Source: JAZKHT01 sp040385245
GTDB lineage: Bacteria > Pseudomonadota > Alphaproteobacteria > Rhodobacterales > Rhodobacteraceae
Assembly (NCBI GenBank): GCA_040385245.1
Contig: JAZKHT010000007.1
Location: 1 to 64,000 of the forward strand
Reading direction: 5' to 3'
Length of the DNA stretch: 64,000 bases
The notes beneath the pieces are model-generated. The model saw nothing but the letters and a program-made list of their open reading frames with translations, ran no database searches and had not been told where the DNA came from. The translations under genes were made by a program, and so were the position numbers. Positions within the stretch are counted from its first letter, which is position 1, and every line of letters begins with the position of its first letter. Below are positions 25,434-33,607 of the stretch, in pieces.

Positions 25434-26909
25434 TCACACCAGACCCGACAGGAGCAGCACACCAAGGGTGAGCCATCCAAGGGCAAGTGCATGGGCATAA
25501 AGGGATGACCAGTCGCGCATACGCACACCAAGCGCAGCACCGGCCGTGCGGGTTCCGCCTGCCGATTGCTGGCGGGTCCACCGTTGACGGTCGAGACGGA
25601 ACAGAACGTAGCTTTTGACCGCAGCACCGACGATCTGGCCAAAGTACAACAGGCCGGGATAGGTGATCGGAAAGGTCTTGCCGCGCACCAGCGCCAGCAC
25701 CCAGCACATGGCGTAACGGGTGAACATCACCCAGGCGGCATAGGCGGGCAACACCCACGGGGTGACAAATATCGCGCCCATCGCCACGCTCAACGGGCCG
25801 GCCAGCGTGGTCCAGATGGCGATCCGTTGATCCAGAATGGACCACCAGGTGAACAGGCCGATCTGACCCGGCGGCAAGGCCAGCGCGCGGCCATTCGTGC
25901 GCAGCATGTTGCCGAACCAGCGGATCATCAGCACGACCGCGCTGTCGACAAAACCGGGCAGCGGCTGGGTTTCCATCGACACGGCCTTGACGTCCGGCAG
26001 GTAGGCCATGCGATAGCCGTGGCGCAGCAGCCAGAACCAAGTCGATTTGTCATCGCCGGTCAGGAACTGCACTCGGCCAAGTCGCCAATGGTCGATATAG
26101 TCGCTTTGCACCTGCGTGATGAACTCGGGCCGGGTCGCAAGATCGGCGCGGAACACCGACATCCGGCCGGTCAGCGTCAGCACACGGCCCGACAACCCCA
26201 TCGACGACATCATCACCTGCCGCTGGGCAAAGCGCAGATCGAACCAGTCGCGGAACAGGCCGGGCTCGCGGACTTCCACCTCTTCGTCGGTCGTCACGGC
26301 TCCGATGCGGTGATCGGTGAAGAAGGGGGCGGTGTCCTCGACAATGGTTTCGGGGACGCAACTGTCCCCATCCACGAACAGCACGACATCGCGCCGTGTT
26401 GGGGCCGCCCGCGCGATCAGCCGCAGCGACCGCGCCAGCGCGTCCCGCTTGCCGGTGCCTGGGATCTGATCGACCGTCAGATCCACCCCGCTCATGTCAC
26501 AGGGCATCATCGCGAATATCCGCCGGATCAGCCGCGCATCCGACCCATCCACCACCGACGCAATCACCGTCGCCCCGCCGGGCGCGCGGGCGGCAGCGCG
26601 CAAAACGGACTGGTAAACCCGTGTCGTGGTTTCCGTATCAATCTTGTAGCTGGTGACCAGAAAATACCCATGCGCCGGATGGGCGGCCTGTGCGTAATCC
26701 GCCATCACCCGCCGCTTCATCCGGGGATAGGCGATCTTCAGATACCACGCTGCCCGCAATGCATTGGTCGCCGCCCACAAATAGCGCCACGCGCCGATCA
26801 GCCCAACCACCGCCAGACCACCCGCCACAGGCCCAAAGGCATGGGCGGGAACGCTGGCGGAAAGTGCCAGCATCACAGCGATATAAAGGACATGACCGGC
26901 CATCTGCAT
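25434..26909 (-). CDS. alg8: Alg8-like polysaccharide synthase (GT2)
   Basis: The product has 491 residues. Two N-terminal helices precede a family 2 glycosyltransferase domain: VVDGSDARLI, FVDGDSCVPE (DxD), TGDDKSTWFW (catalytic base region) and MIRWFGNMLRTNGRA (QxxRW-like). Three or four C-terminal helices follow. It polymerises GDP-mannuronate at the inner membrane together with Alg44. The start at 26909 is chosen because TGATG links it to algD; TTG and GTG codons lie upstream in frame. Confidence 0.9.
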   Translation of the reverse strand: MQMAGHVLYIAVMLALSASVPAHAFGPVAGGLAVVGLIGAWRYLWAATNALRAAWYLKIAYPRMKRRVMADYAQAAHPAHGYFLVTSYKIDTETTTRVYQSVLRAAARAPGGATVIASVVDGSDARLIRRIFAMMPCDMSGVDLTVDQIPGTGKRDALARSLRLIARAAPTRRDVVLFVDGDSCVPETIVEDTAPFFTDHRIGAVTTDEEVEVREPGLFRDWFDLRFAQRQVMMSSMGLSGRVLTLTGRMSVFRADLATRPEFITQVQSDYIDHWRLGRVQFLTGDDKSTWFWLLRHGYRMAYLPDVKAVSMETQPLPGFVDSAVVLMIRWFGNMLRTNGRALALPPGQIGLFTWWSILDQRIAIWTTLAGPLSVAMGAIFVTPWVLPAYAAWVMFTRYAMCWVLALVRGKTFPITYPGLLYFGQIVGAAVKSYVLFRLDRQRWTRQQSAGGTRTAGAALGVRMRDWSSLYAHALALGWLTLGVLLLSGLV

Positions 26910-28228
26910 CACCAGCAAATGCCGTGATAGCCCGCACCCGACCGACGGTTGGGGTTGATGCGGGCAAGGTCGATGATCGTGCGATCCCCGGCCAGCGCGT
27001 CCAGACGCGACAGCGTGTCGTCGTAGCGGTTGCCGACCAGCACGATCTCTGACCGCTCGATCAGTTCGTCCAGCGTGGAAACCAGCCGCTGCTTCAGATC
27101 GATTCCGTGATCATTGCCGCGCCCGGTCGACGTAAGGTCTTGCTCGCACGCCTCATGCACAAAGGGATCATAGATCGACAGTGCCATCCCTTGCCCGATC
27201 AACCGCGAGGCAAGCTCTGCCAACGGGCTTTCGCGCATGTCATCCGTGCCGGGCTTGAAACTGATGCCGACAAGGCCGATCCGGTTGGCCCCGCTGTCCC
27301 GCACCATGCGTTCCGCCCGCGCGATCTGATCGGCGTTGGCCACCAGAACCGCGTTCAGGATCGGCGTGTCCGTCGCAAGGTTCGTCGCCAGCGATTGCAG
27401 GGCACGGACGTCCTTTGGCAGGCACGATCCGCCAAACGCAAAACCGGGGCGCATGAACCACGGGCTCATTGATACCTTCAGATCGGATGTCAGGATGCGC
27501 AGCACCTGCTGCCCGTCCAGACCAGCCGCCTTGGCAATATTGCCGATCTCGTTGGCAAAACTGACCTTGACCGCCCGCCATGCGTTCGACGTGTATTTGA
27601 CCATCTCGGCGGTGCGCAGATCGACGGTATGGATCGCGCAATCCAGTCCTTGGTTCAGGTCGGTCAGCAACGCCGCTGTCTTTGGGTCCATTGATCCAAA
27701 GACGATCAGGCCGGGGTTGGCGTAATCGGCCACGGCGGTGCTTTCGCGCAAAAACTCGGGGTAATACCCAACGCCAAAATCCGTGCCCGCCGTAAGGCCA
27801 GAGGCTTGTTCCAGCACCGGGATGCAGGTCTGTTCCATCGTGCCCGGCACAATGGTGGACCGCAGGATCACCGAGTGAAACCCGTCCTTGTCGCGCAGGG
27901 CGGCACCGATGTCCCGACAGACCGCCGTCACGTAATCCAGCAAGATAGACCCATCTGCCGCTGACGGTGTCCCGACGCAAACGAAGGATGCGTCGGTCTG
28001 CGCGATGGCCTGCGCCACGTCCTGTGTGGCCGACAGACGGCCCGCCGCAACCATCATTGCGATGATGTCACCGACCCCCGGTTCAACGATCGGGGACAGG
28101 CCTGCATTGATCGCGGCGACCTTGCCAGGATCGATGTCCACGGCGATGACACGATGGCCGTCGCGGGCCAGACATGCGGCTGAAACCACCCCGACATATC
28201 CGATGCCAAATACTGCGATACTAGCCAT
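26909..28228 (-). CDS. algD: GDP-mannose 6-dehydrogenase
   Basis: The product has 439 residues. It starts with the NAD-binding GIGYVGVVSA and carries the catalytic Cys in FAFGGSCLPKDVRAL near residue 260. The C-terminal NDP-sugar-binding domain ends in GYHGICW. It oxidises GDP-mannose twice to GDP-mannuronate, the committed step. It is the first gene of the leftward operon. The start at 28228 has GGAGAG upstream; an ATG four codons earlier is possible. No EcfG promoter was seen upstream. Confidence 0.92.
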   Translation of the reverse strand: MASIAVFGIGYVGVVSAACLARDGHRVIAVDIDPGKVAAINAGLSPIVEPGVGDIIAMMVAAGRLSATQDVAQAIAQTDASFVCVGTPSAADGSILLDYVTAVCRDIGAALRDKDGFHSVILRSTIVPGTMEQTCIPVLEQASGLTAGTDFGVGYYPEFLRESTAVADYANPGLIVFGSMDPKTAALLTDLNQGLDCAIHTVDLRTAEMVKYTSNAWRAVKVSFANEIGNIAKAAGLDGQQVLRILTSDLKVSMSPWFMRPGFAFGGSCLPKDVRALQSLATNLATDTPILNAVLVANADQIARAERMVRDSGANRIGLVGISFKPGTDDMRESPLAELASRLIGQGMALSIYDPFVHEACEQDLTSTGRGNDHGIDLKQRLVSTLDELIERSEIVLVGNRYDDTLSRLDALAGDRTIIDLARINPNRRSGAGYHGICW

Positions 28229-28379
28229 TCTGCTCTCCATCTCACATTGCCGCATCGCGGCATTTTTTTGCTGCACTTGCATTAGGCGCGCTTCATCCGC
28301 CCTACGAAAGTCGGGCAAACCCCTTGCAACACCTGTTTATTGTGGGCCTTTTCCTGACAGGCAGGGCAACGGGCCGGAC

Positions 28380-29030
28380 TTACACCCAGCCGCTGCGGAT
28401 CGCGTATTCCACAATCTCGCGGCGGCCCGAGATATTCAGTTTCGAGGTGCCGCGCGCTTTGTAAGTTTCGACCGTCTTTGACGAGAGGGCCAGTTCGTAG
28501 CCGATTTCCTTCAGGCTTTTTCCACGTGCGACTGACTTCAGCACATAGGCTTCGCGCTCGGTCAGGCCGCGTGCGGGGGCGGGGGGCATCGGGCCGGGCG
28601 TTGACAAGATCGCCTCGGCATACTGCGGATCAAGGTACAACGCGCCGGACTGCACCACCTGAATGGCGGCCGTCAGCGCGGCGAAACTGGCGGTGCGGGA
28701 CAGAAACGCGCGAAAACCCTGCCCCAGACAAGCGCGCGCCAGACCGGGGTTGTCGATGGCTGAATAGCCGATCAAGCGCGCCTCACCGAACGCATCACGC
28801 AGGCGCTGGACGGTTTCCTGTGGTGTGGTGGTAAAGTTGCCGGGGTCCATGATGACGACGCCAATATCCCGTCCAGGATGATCGCGCACCTCAAGGTCGG
28901 ACGTCACGCCAAGCGCCGTTGCGACAACGCCCGGTTGCCGTTCCAACAAGGCGCAGATGCCCGAAGACAGCAGCGGATTGTCGTCCAGTATCGCGATTTC
29001 AAGGCTGGCCGTGCCCGTCTGCATTATCAT
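28380..29030 (-). CDS. LuxR/FixJ-type response regulator
   Basis: The product has 216 residues. A receiver domain (IAILDDNPLL at the start, phosphoacceptor Asp in VVIMDPGN near 60) is followed by a LuxR-type helix-turn-helix (about 150-212): LTEREAYVLKSVARGKSLKE, then ELALSSKTVETYKARGTSKL. The receiver diverges after the phosphosite. It lies immediately upstream of the polysaccharide operon on the same strand, so it could control it. No cognate kinase is adjacent. AGGTAG precedes the ATG at 29030. Confidence 0.82.
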   Translation of the reverse strand: MIMQTGTASLEIAILDDNPLLSSGICALLERQPGVVATALGVTSDLEVRDHPGRDIGVVIMDPGNFTTTPQETVQRLRDAFGEARLIGYSAIDNPGLARACLGQGFRAFLSRTASFAALTAAIQVVQSGALYLDPQYAEAILSTPGPMPPAPARGLTEREAYVLKSVARGKSLKEIGYELALSSKTVETYKARGTSKLNISGRREIVEYAIRSGWV

Positions 29031-29187
29031 TCTACCTGCGTCATGTCGGGGTAAGAAGCCCTGACAACAGGAATGGTTTCCAACCCCCACATGTTTTGTC
29101 GGGAAAAAGCCATATTGACAGGTTTTGCGGCAGCCTTTCGCCGAAGGATGCGCAAGGCATCGCCCACGTTTCTGATCTGGCAACAAA

Positions 29188-29209
29188 AAAGCCCGCCAAG
29201 GCGGGCTTT
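29188..29209 (-). terminator. Terminator after the 29233-29718 gene
   Basis: AAAGCCCGCC, AA and GGCGGGCTTT form a ten-base-pair stem. On the minus strand it is followed by TTTTTTG. Confidence 0.85.
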
Positions 29210-29232
29210 CCTGTGGGGATTTTCCTTACAGA

Positions 29233-29718
29233 TCAGTCGTCGAGGCGATCAACGACCGATTGCGCAAACGCCTCGACCATTGCGGTGTAGTATTCTGTGC
29301 CGTCCAGATTGACTGCGGTGATGACGGTTCCTTCGGGGAAGAACTGCATCGCCTCTTCGACCTTGACCGTCAGCTCGTAAGAGTTGAACTGCGTGTTGTC
29401 GGTCGCGCTTGTCACGTTGACCTGGGCAACCATGCGGGTTTCGGCGATGTTCATCACGTTCTCGAACGTGTTCGCCAGTTCAACCTCAGAGATGTCGATG
29501 TCGATGTCGACGCCGTCATCCTTGATGTTGTCCGTAAGCCGGGCAACGATGGCGTTTTCCAGATCTTCGGCCACGTTGGTCCAATAGGCCGCAGCCGCTG
29601 GATTCTCGATCGCAGCGAGGTCAACGGCGACGTCGACGGACTTCACGCTCGGGGCAGCAAAGGCCGCGCTGGCAAGCAGCGTCGCGATCAGGGCAGGCGC
29701 AAATGTCTTGCGGAACAT
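29233..29718 (-). CDS. Secreted periplasmic stress protein of unknown function
   Basis: The product has 161 residues with a clear signal peptide (about 1-22, ending AAFAA). The mature part is acidic, with DDGVDIDIDISEVELANTF and a beta-rich C-terminal half (YELTVKVEEAMQFFPEGTV). No known domain is recognised. AAAGGA precedes the ATG at 29718. A good EcfG-type promoter at 29771-29795 and a strong terminator make it a monocistronic GSR gene. Confidence 0.75.
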   Translation of the reverse strand: MFRKTFAPALIATLLASAAFAAPSVKSVDVAVDLAAIENPAAAAYWTNVAEDLENAIVARLTDNIKDDGVDIDIDISEVELANTFENVMNIAETRMVAQVNVTSATDNTQFNSYELTVKVEEAMQFFPEGTVITAVNLDGTEYYTAMVEAFAQSVVDRLDD

Positions 29719-29770
29719 GGGTCGTCCTTTCAGGTTGTGGATGCAGGGCTGTACACCCCTTGCATCAAAC

Positions 29771-29795
29771 AACGCTGTCCGGCCCGCTTGGTTCC
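29771..29795 (-). promoter_or_regulatory. EcfG-type promoter
   Basis: Minus-strand GGAACC-N15-CGTT, 53 bases ahead of the secreted protein gene. Confidence 0.78.
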
Positions 29796-29814
29796 GCCTC
29801 TTCCGCACGTGGCG

Positions 29815-30054
29815 TCAGGTCCGGGCCAGAAACCGCATCATTTCTTCGCGGATCAGCCGGTATTCATCGGTGACGGCCGAGGCGATCTGGAACCCCGCGT
29901 CCGGTAATGCACCTGGATCTTCTTCGCCGGTTTGCAACGTTTCCCGGTCATCCAGCAGGCCAAGCGCCGCGCCTGCGTCCGGCATTCGTGCCAACAGGAA
30001 GGCGATCAGCTTGCGTTGCGCCACCAGGCGGCCTTCGATCATTTCAGGGGTCAT
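29815..30054 (-). CDS. Small helical hypothetical protein
   Basis: The product has 79 residues and is mostly helical: MTPEMIEGRLVAQRKLIAFL at the N-terminus and YRLIREEMMRFLART at the C-terminus. A Gly/Asp/Pro-rich linker lies between. There is no signal peptide or membrane helix. AAGGTGA precedes the ATG at 30054. No EcfG promoter is visible directly upstream; it lies after a hairpin downstream of the 30159-30479 gene, so it may depend on readthrough. Function is unknown. Confidence 0.6.
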   Translation of the reverse strand: MTPEMIEGRLVAQRKLIAFLLARMPDAGAALGLLDDRETLQTGEEDPGALPDAGFQIASAVTDEYRLIREEMMRFLART

Positions 30055-30078
30055 TCTGATCACCTTGGGAATAAAGTT

Positions 30079-30108
30079 GGCCCTGCCATTCAAAGGAACG
30101 GCAGGGCC
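30079..30108 (-). terminator. Hairpin between two small stress genes
   Basis: GGCCCTGCC pairs with GGCAGGGCC across a 12-base loop. There is no long T-run, so it may attenuate rather than stop transcription. Confidence 0.5.
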
Positions 30109-30158
30109 ATTTGTCAAACTGCTGTGGTCAGGAACCGCCCGCAGCCAGTGTTCGCAGA

Positions 30159-30479
30159 TCAATCCGCCGGTGCAACTGGCGCGGCTGGATCAGGCGCGTC
30201 GGTCGGGGCCGGCTCCGGCGCGGGTTCCGGTTCGGGCGCAGGTGCAACATCAACGTCAACATCCACGTCACCCGCGGCATCGGGTTCGGTCGGGTTGATT
30301 GTGGTGCTACTGTTCACCTCGACAGGGGTATCAGGCCCCGGCGCATTGGCTGATTCGTCCATCATCCACCAGAAAATCAGCACAAGGGCGAATACAACGA
30401 CCAGCACCATGCCGACGATGGGACCCATATGGCGTTCGCGGTCGATCCGTGGGGGAAGGTTGGGCTCGGGGTTGGACAT
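30159..30479 (-). CDS. Single-pass membrane protein with Pro/Asp-rich tail
   Basis: The product has 106 residues. A short cytoplasmic N-terminus (NLPPRIDRERHMG) precedes one membrane helix (about 19-40, PIVGMVLVVVFALVLIFWW). The rest is an Asp/Val, Glu/Pro and Ala/Pro repeat tail that would lie in the periplasm and is probably disordered. GGAGACC precedes the ATG. The EcfG-type promoter at 30508-30532 suggests stress induction. Function is unknown. Confidence 0.7.
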   Translation of the reverse strand: MSNPEPNLPPRIDRERHMGPIVGMVLVVVFALVLIFWWMMDESANAPGPDTPVEVNSSTTINPTEPDAAGDVDVDVDVAPAPEPEPAPEPAPTDAPDPAAPVAPAD

Positions 30480-30507
30480 CTGGGGTCTCCTTTTCCAGTA
30501 CAGGTCG

Positions 30508-30532
30508 AACAACTGGGCGACCTTTCGGTTCC
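30508..30532 (-). promoter_or_regulatory. EcfG-type promoter
   Basis: Minus-strand GGAACC-N15-TGTT, one base off consensus in the -10. Confidence 0.65.
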
Positions 30533-30707
30533 GGTGCGTTTCGTCTGCGGCGACGTTTGGGCGGGGTGCCTGACGTGCTACGATCAGATTGAACGTACTG
30601 AAATGGCCGCAGCGGCATAGGTTGGCCCGCTTTCGGGCGCAAAACGGCCATGACGTCCCCGGATTTTCAGGGGGTGATCAGACAACCGGCACCGTTCCAT
30701 GATCGGG

Positions 30708-30732
30708 GGAACTGCTGACTGGAATTGACGTT
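30708..30732 (+). promoter_or_regulatory. EcfG-type promoter
   Basis: Plus-strand GGAACT-N15-CGTT, 27 bases ahead of the 30760-31104 gene. Confidence 0.75.
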
Positions 30733-30759
30733 TCCGATCTGGCTGACGGAGGGTTTGCC

Positions 30760-31104
30760 ATGCCTGAAAATCCACCGGGTCACGACCCGTCACACCGCAC
30801 CGGCAAAAGCTTTGGGTATCGCATCAAAAGCGGCACGCCCGACGCCCTTCGACACGCAATGGATCGTGGGCGGACCGTTCAAAAGGTGGAACCCCCCGCC
30901 CCTGCGGCTGTCGTCCCAAGGGCTGTAGACCCCGGTGCGACCGCCGCAACGCTATCACAGCACCCTGTCCCGTTTTCCGCCGCACCCGAATTGGCACCCG
31001 AGGTGCCGCATCAAATTCCGTCCTCCGGGCGTACAAGGTTTGCCGTCCTGGCAGGGGCCGCTGCCGTGATCCTGATCGTGGTAATCATGTTGGCGCTGCA
31101 ATAG
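30760..31104 (+). CDS. Tail-anchored Pro-rich membrane protein
   Basis: The product has 114 residues. The N-terminal 90 residues are polar and Pro/Ala-rich (EPPAPAAVVPRAVDPGA). One membrane helix lies at the extreme C-terminus (about 93-113, FAVLAGAAAVILIVVIMLAL), so it is tail anchored with the body in the cytoplasm. GGAGG precedes the ATG. It has its own EcfG-type promoter. No family is recognised. Confidence 0.68.
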   Translation: MPENPPGHDPSHRTGKSFGYRIKSGTPDALRHAMDRGRTVQKVEPPAPAAVVPRAVDPGATAATLSQHPVPFSAAPELAPEVPHQIPSSGRTRFAVLAGAAAVILIVVIMLALQ

Positions 31105-31132
31105 GAAGCGCACACCCGGCCCTTTTTCGAGT

Positions 31133-31387
31133 TCAGTAATTGCCCGGCGGATCGCTGGCGGGAAAAGATTCGTCCGACTGTTCGTCAACCATGTCCCAGC
31201 GACGTGGCGGCGTCTCCATCGACTCGGGGCCGGCAGGGCGGATGGGAACGTCGCTGCGTGACGTGATCCGGACGCGCGCCTCGGCTTGGGCTGCACGGGC
31301 AGTCTGCATGTTCTGGACAGTCTTGACCATCAGCAGCCCGATACCTGCAATGGCAAGCAGCGGCAGGGCCTGTTTCATGTTCACCAT
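31133..31387 (-). CDS. Small membrane protein with C-terminal DESFPASDPP motif
   Basis: The product has 84 residues. One N-terminal membrane helix (about 4-22, MKQALPLLAIAGIGLLMV) is followed by a charged middle and the C-terminal motif DEQSDESFPASDPPGNY. A DESFPASDPP-type tail recurs in small proteins of unknown role in many alphaproteobacteria. GGGAG precedes the ATG; the Met at codon 4 is an alternative. The EcfG-type promoter at 31417-31441 is a good match. Confidence 0.75.
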   Translation of the reverse strand: MVNMKQALPLLAIAGIGLLMVKTVQNMQTARAAQAEARVRITSRSDVPIRPAGPESMETPPRRWDMVDEQSDESFPASDPPGNY

Positions 31388-31416
31388 AACGTCTCTCCCT
31401 TAAGGTCATTGTCAGA

Positions 31417-31441
31417 ACGTCTGGAGCGCCCGCCTGTTCCC
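31417..31441 (-). promoter_or_regulatory. EcfG-type promoter
   Basis: Minus-strand GGAACA-N15-CGTT, 30 bases ahead of the DESFPASDPP gene. Confidence 0.78.
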
Positions 31442-31479
31442 CCGAACCGATCCGCACACTGCGAGCTGACATGGAAAAA

Positions 31480-31500
31480 CCCCCGCCACAGGGGCGGGGG
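31480..31500 (-). terminator. Terminator of the KGG-repeat gene
   Basis: CCCCCGCC pairs with GGGGCGGGGG across three bases. On the minus strand the stem is followed by TTTTT. Confidence 0.8.
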
Positions 31501-31518
31501 CAGTCAGTTCATCGCGCA

Positions 31519-31899
31519 TCAGCGGTTGGAATTGCTGGACCCGCCCGAGGACACACCGCCTTTGCGGCCCGCTTCGGACGCCTTGTCGCGGTCGTTGCGG
31601 AAATTGCCGCCTGACGCCTCGCCACCCTTGCGGCCCGCTTCGGCGGCGCGGCTGGGGTTGTTCTTGAAATTGCCACCCGACATCTCGCCGCCCTTGCGGC
31701 CAGCCTCGGCGGCGCGGCCCGGATCGTTCTTGAAATTGCCGCCCGATTCCGATCCGCCCTTTGACGCGATTTCACGCTGACGCTGGGGGTCCATCGAGGC
31801 AAAGCCGCGCTCTGACGCGCCGCCGGTCCGGTTGGTCGCCCCGGTCTGGGACGGAGTGCCGCCGCGCGGATTGTCGTCGCCGTTGGAGTTGTTCGCCAT
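31519..31899 (-). CDS. KGG-repeat stress-induced protein
   Basis: The product has 126 residues and is very hydrophilic. It contains four copies of a roughly 22-residue repeat, of the form GRKGGEMSGGNFKNNPSRAA, each with the KGG motif of YciG/GsiB-type stress proteins. The N-terminal 35 residues are Asn/Gly/Thr-rich. The family is associated with desiccation, osmotic and heat stress and is probably disordered. A GGAACC lies upstream at 31958-31963, but no consensus -10 follows at the right distance. A terminator follows the gene. Confidence 0.85.
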   Translation of the reverse strand: MANNSNGDDNPRGGTPSQTGATNRTGGASERGFASMDPQRQREIASKGGSESGGNFKNDPGRAAEAGRKGGEMSGGNFKNNPSRAAEAGRKGGEASGGNFRNDRDKASEAGRKGGVSSGGSSNSNR

Positions 31900-32020
31900 C
31901 TTTCAGTCTCCCATCTGGAGTTTGCCAGTGACAACCCAATCATCGGGACGAGGGCTTGGTTCCTGTCTTACCGCCCATCTTGCGCTCTGGAACAAGGTCA
32001 GGCCGTTGTTCGCCGCCGAT

Positions 32021-32485
32021 CTACGACCCGTTCACAGCGGGACGTTGGCCGTTGACGGCGTCGTCCGCTTCAGCAGTCGCAACGGCCTGTTCAACCGCTT
32101 CGACAGCGGCAGATTGTGCCCCCTGCTGAACGGCAGCCAGCTTGATCAAACGGTCGGACAAGGCGCGCAATTCATCGTCATCCAACTTCTCGACGCCGAT
32201 ATACCGATTGTCCGACGCGGTGTGCAGGATCAATTCGTTCAGCTTGGTCTGAATGGCCCGGCTGTCGCGGTTTTGCGAATTCTGCAGCAAAAAGACCATC
32301 AGGAACGTCACAATGGTCGTGCCCGTGTTGATGACCAGTTGCCACGTTTCCGAATAGTCGAACATCGGGCCGGTGGCAGCCCAGCCCAGAACCGTCAGGG
32401 CGGCAAGGATGAAGGCAGCGGGTCGGCCGGACGCTTCGGCAACCGCATTCGACAGGTGCAGGAACAGGTGTCGTTTGTCGTCCAT
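32021..32485 (-). CDS. Low-affinity iron permease family membrane protein
   Basis: The product has 154 residues. Two membrane helices (about 20-40 and 48-68) flank YSETWQLVINTGTTIVTFLM, which with VFLLQNSQNRDSRAIQTKLN matches the small bacterial low-affinity iron permease (PF04120) proteins. The C-terminal 60 residues are Ala/Val/Glu-rich. Iron transport has not been proven for the small bacterial members, so the name should be read as a family label. AAAGACC precedes the ATG at 32485. It lies among EcfG-type genes but no matching promoter was found. Confidence 0.78.
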   Translation of the reverse strand: MDDKRHLFLHLSNAVAEASGRPAAFILAALTVLGWAATGPMFDYSETWQLVINTGTTIVTFLMVFLLQNSQNRDSRAIQTKLNELILHTASDNRYIGVEKLDDDELRALSDRLIKLAAVQQGAQSAAVEAVEQAVATAEADDAVNGQRPAVNGS

Positions 32486-32537
32486 GACAGGTCTTTCTTG
32501 CTGAACGGCAGCAACGCCGCGGCCCGGACACCCAAAA

Positions 32538-32561
32538 CCCGCCGGCAAAGCCACCGGCGGG
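32538..32561 (-). terminator. Terminator downstream of the Thr-rich PRC-barrel gene
   Basis: CCCGCCGG and CCGGCGGG pair around an eight-base loop, followed on the minus strand by TTTT. A second GC-rich hairpin (GCCGCGCGGG with CCCGCGCGGC) lies at 32606-32629, closer to the gene. Confidence 0.65.
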
Positions 32562-32638
32562 TCGGGGTCGAACCGGCGTCTGAAAAAACTTTCATCGGAA
32601 CGATTGCCGCGCGGGCTGCCCCGCGCGGCGATCAGTCG

Positions 32639-33607
32639 TCAGTTCATGGTAGAGACGGTTCCCAGCGTTTCAGGGTTGCCCTCTTCGTATTCGGGCAGCG
32701 CTTCAAGCTGAGCTTCGGTCCAGGGCAGATAGACCCGAACTTCGTTGTTTCCGTCGCGGAAGACCTGCAGCGCCTCAAGCGGGACGGCAACGGTGTGCAC
32801 GCCAATCCCAAGGAAGCCGCCCACATCAAGGATGACATGGCTGATGGTGCCCAGATCCGCAACTTCGGTGCCGGGGTCGCCTTCGGGCGTGCCGTCGGTC
32901 ACACCTTCGGTCAGGTTGTTCGGATCAGGCTGCGTGCTGTCCACGGTTTCCTGATCGGTCGTTTCCATCGTTTCGGTCGTGGTCGTGGTCGTTTCCGACG
33001 TCACGGCATCCGTACCGGCGGTGGTGTCGGTCGCGTTGCCCGTGCCAGTGCCGGTTTCGGCGGTGGCGTCAGCAGCTTCATCCGTGGCGGTGCCGGTGGC
33101 GGTCGTATCGGTCGTGGCATCCGCCGCGGCGTCGGCCGCAGGCTCGGTCGCTTCGACAGAGGTGTCGGCTGTCGCATCGGTGGACGTGTCCGCAGTCGCA
33201 TCCGTGGACGTGTCTGCGGTCGTATCAACCGTCGTGTCGGTCGTGGTCGTCGTTGTCGACGTGTCCGCAACTGTCGTATCGGTCGCCGTGGTGGTGTCCG
33301 CAGCGGTCGTATCGGTCGCCGTGGTGTCTGTGGTCATCGTGTCGGTCGCTGCCGCAGCTTCCGTGTCGAACACAAAGTCCGAGATGTCGCCGACCGATTC
33401 ACCATTGGCGTCGTAGACCGTCGCACCTTGCAGATCTTCCATCGTCAAGGTGGCGGCATCGAACGCGGTAAAGCCTTCGGGCGGCGTAAAGGTCACGGTT
33501 GCGCCGGTGTCAGTTGTTGCAGTTGTCGTCGTATCGGTGGTTTGCGCAGCAAGCGGCGCGATCGACATCGCACTGATCAGCGCAGTCGTCAAAAGCAGCT
33601 TTTTCAT
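32639..33607 (-). CDS. Secreted PRC-barrel protein split by a Thr/Asp/Ala low-complexity insert
   Basis: The product has 322 residues with a signal peptide (about 1-21, ending LAAQ). The first half of a PRC barrel is at about 55-82 (LQGATVYDANGESVGDISDF). The second half is at about 251-295 (ISHVILDVGGFLGIGVHTVA). Between them, residues 83-250 are almost wholly Thr, Asp, Ala, Glu and Ser in short TDTT/ADTST repeats. The insert sits in the middle of what is normally one compact fold. PRC barrels bind proteins or RNA; the role here is unknown. AAAGGAA precedes the ATG at 33607. A GGAACC upstream lacks a proper -10. Confidence 0.8.
   Translation of the reverse strand: MKKLLLTTALISAMSIAPLAAQTTDTTTTATTDTGATVTFTPPEGFTAFDAATLTMEDLQGATVYDANGESVGDISDFVFDTEAAAATDTMTTDTTATDTTAADTTTATDTTVADTSTTTTTTDTTVDTTADTSTDATADTSTDATADTSVEATEPAADAAADATTDTTATGTATDEAADATAETGTGTGNATDTTAGTDAVTSETTTTTTETMETTDQETVDSTQPDPNNLTEGVTDGTPEGDPGTEVADLGTISHVILDVGGFLGIGVHTVAVPLEALQVFRDGNNEVRVYLPWTEAQLEALPEYEEGNPETLGTVSTMN
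33115..33330 (-). repeat. Low-complexity Thr/Asp/Ala coding repeat
   Basis: Short tandem GTN-TCG/GTC units on the plus strand encode repeated TDTT, ADTST and DATADTST on the minus strand. The variation between copies suggests slippage and divergence inside the PRC-barrel gene. Confidence 0.75.

Noticed and set aside
12396..28228. An AlgE-type outer-membrane porin within the operon
   Set aside because: No frame with beta-barrel character was found; all genes are assigned to other roles.
31900..31970. EcfG promoter for the KGG-repeat gene
   Set aside because: GGAACC is present, but the base pattern 16 bases later is GATT and the next GTT is about 22 bases away; too weak to list.
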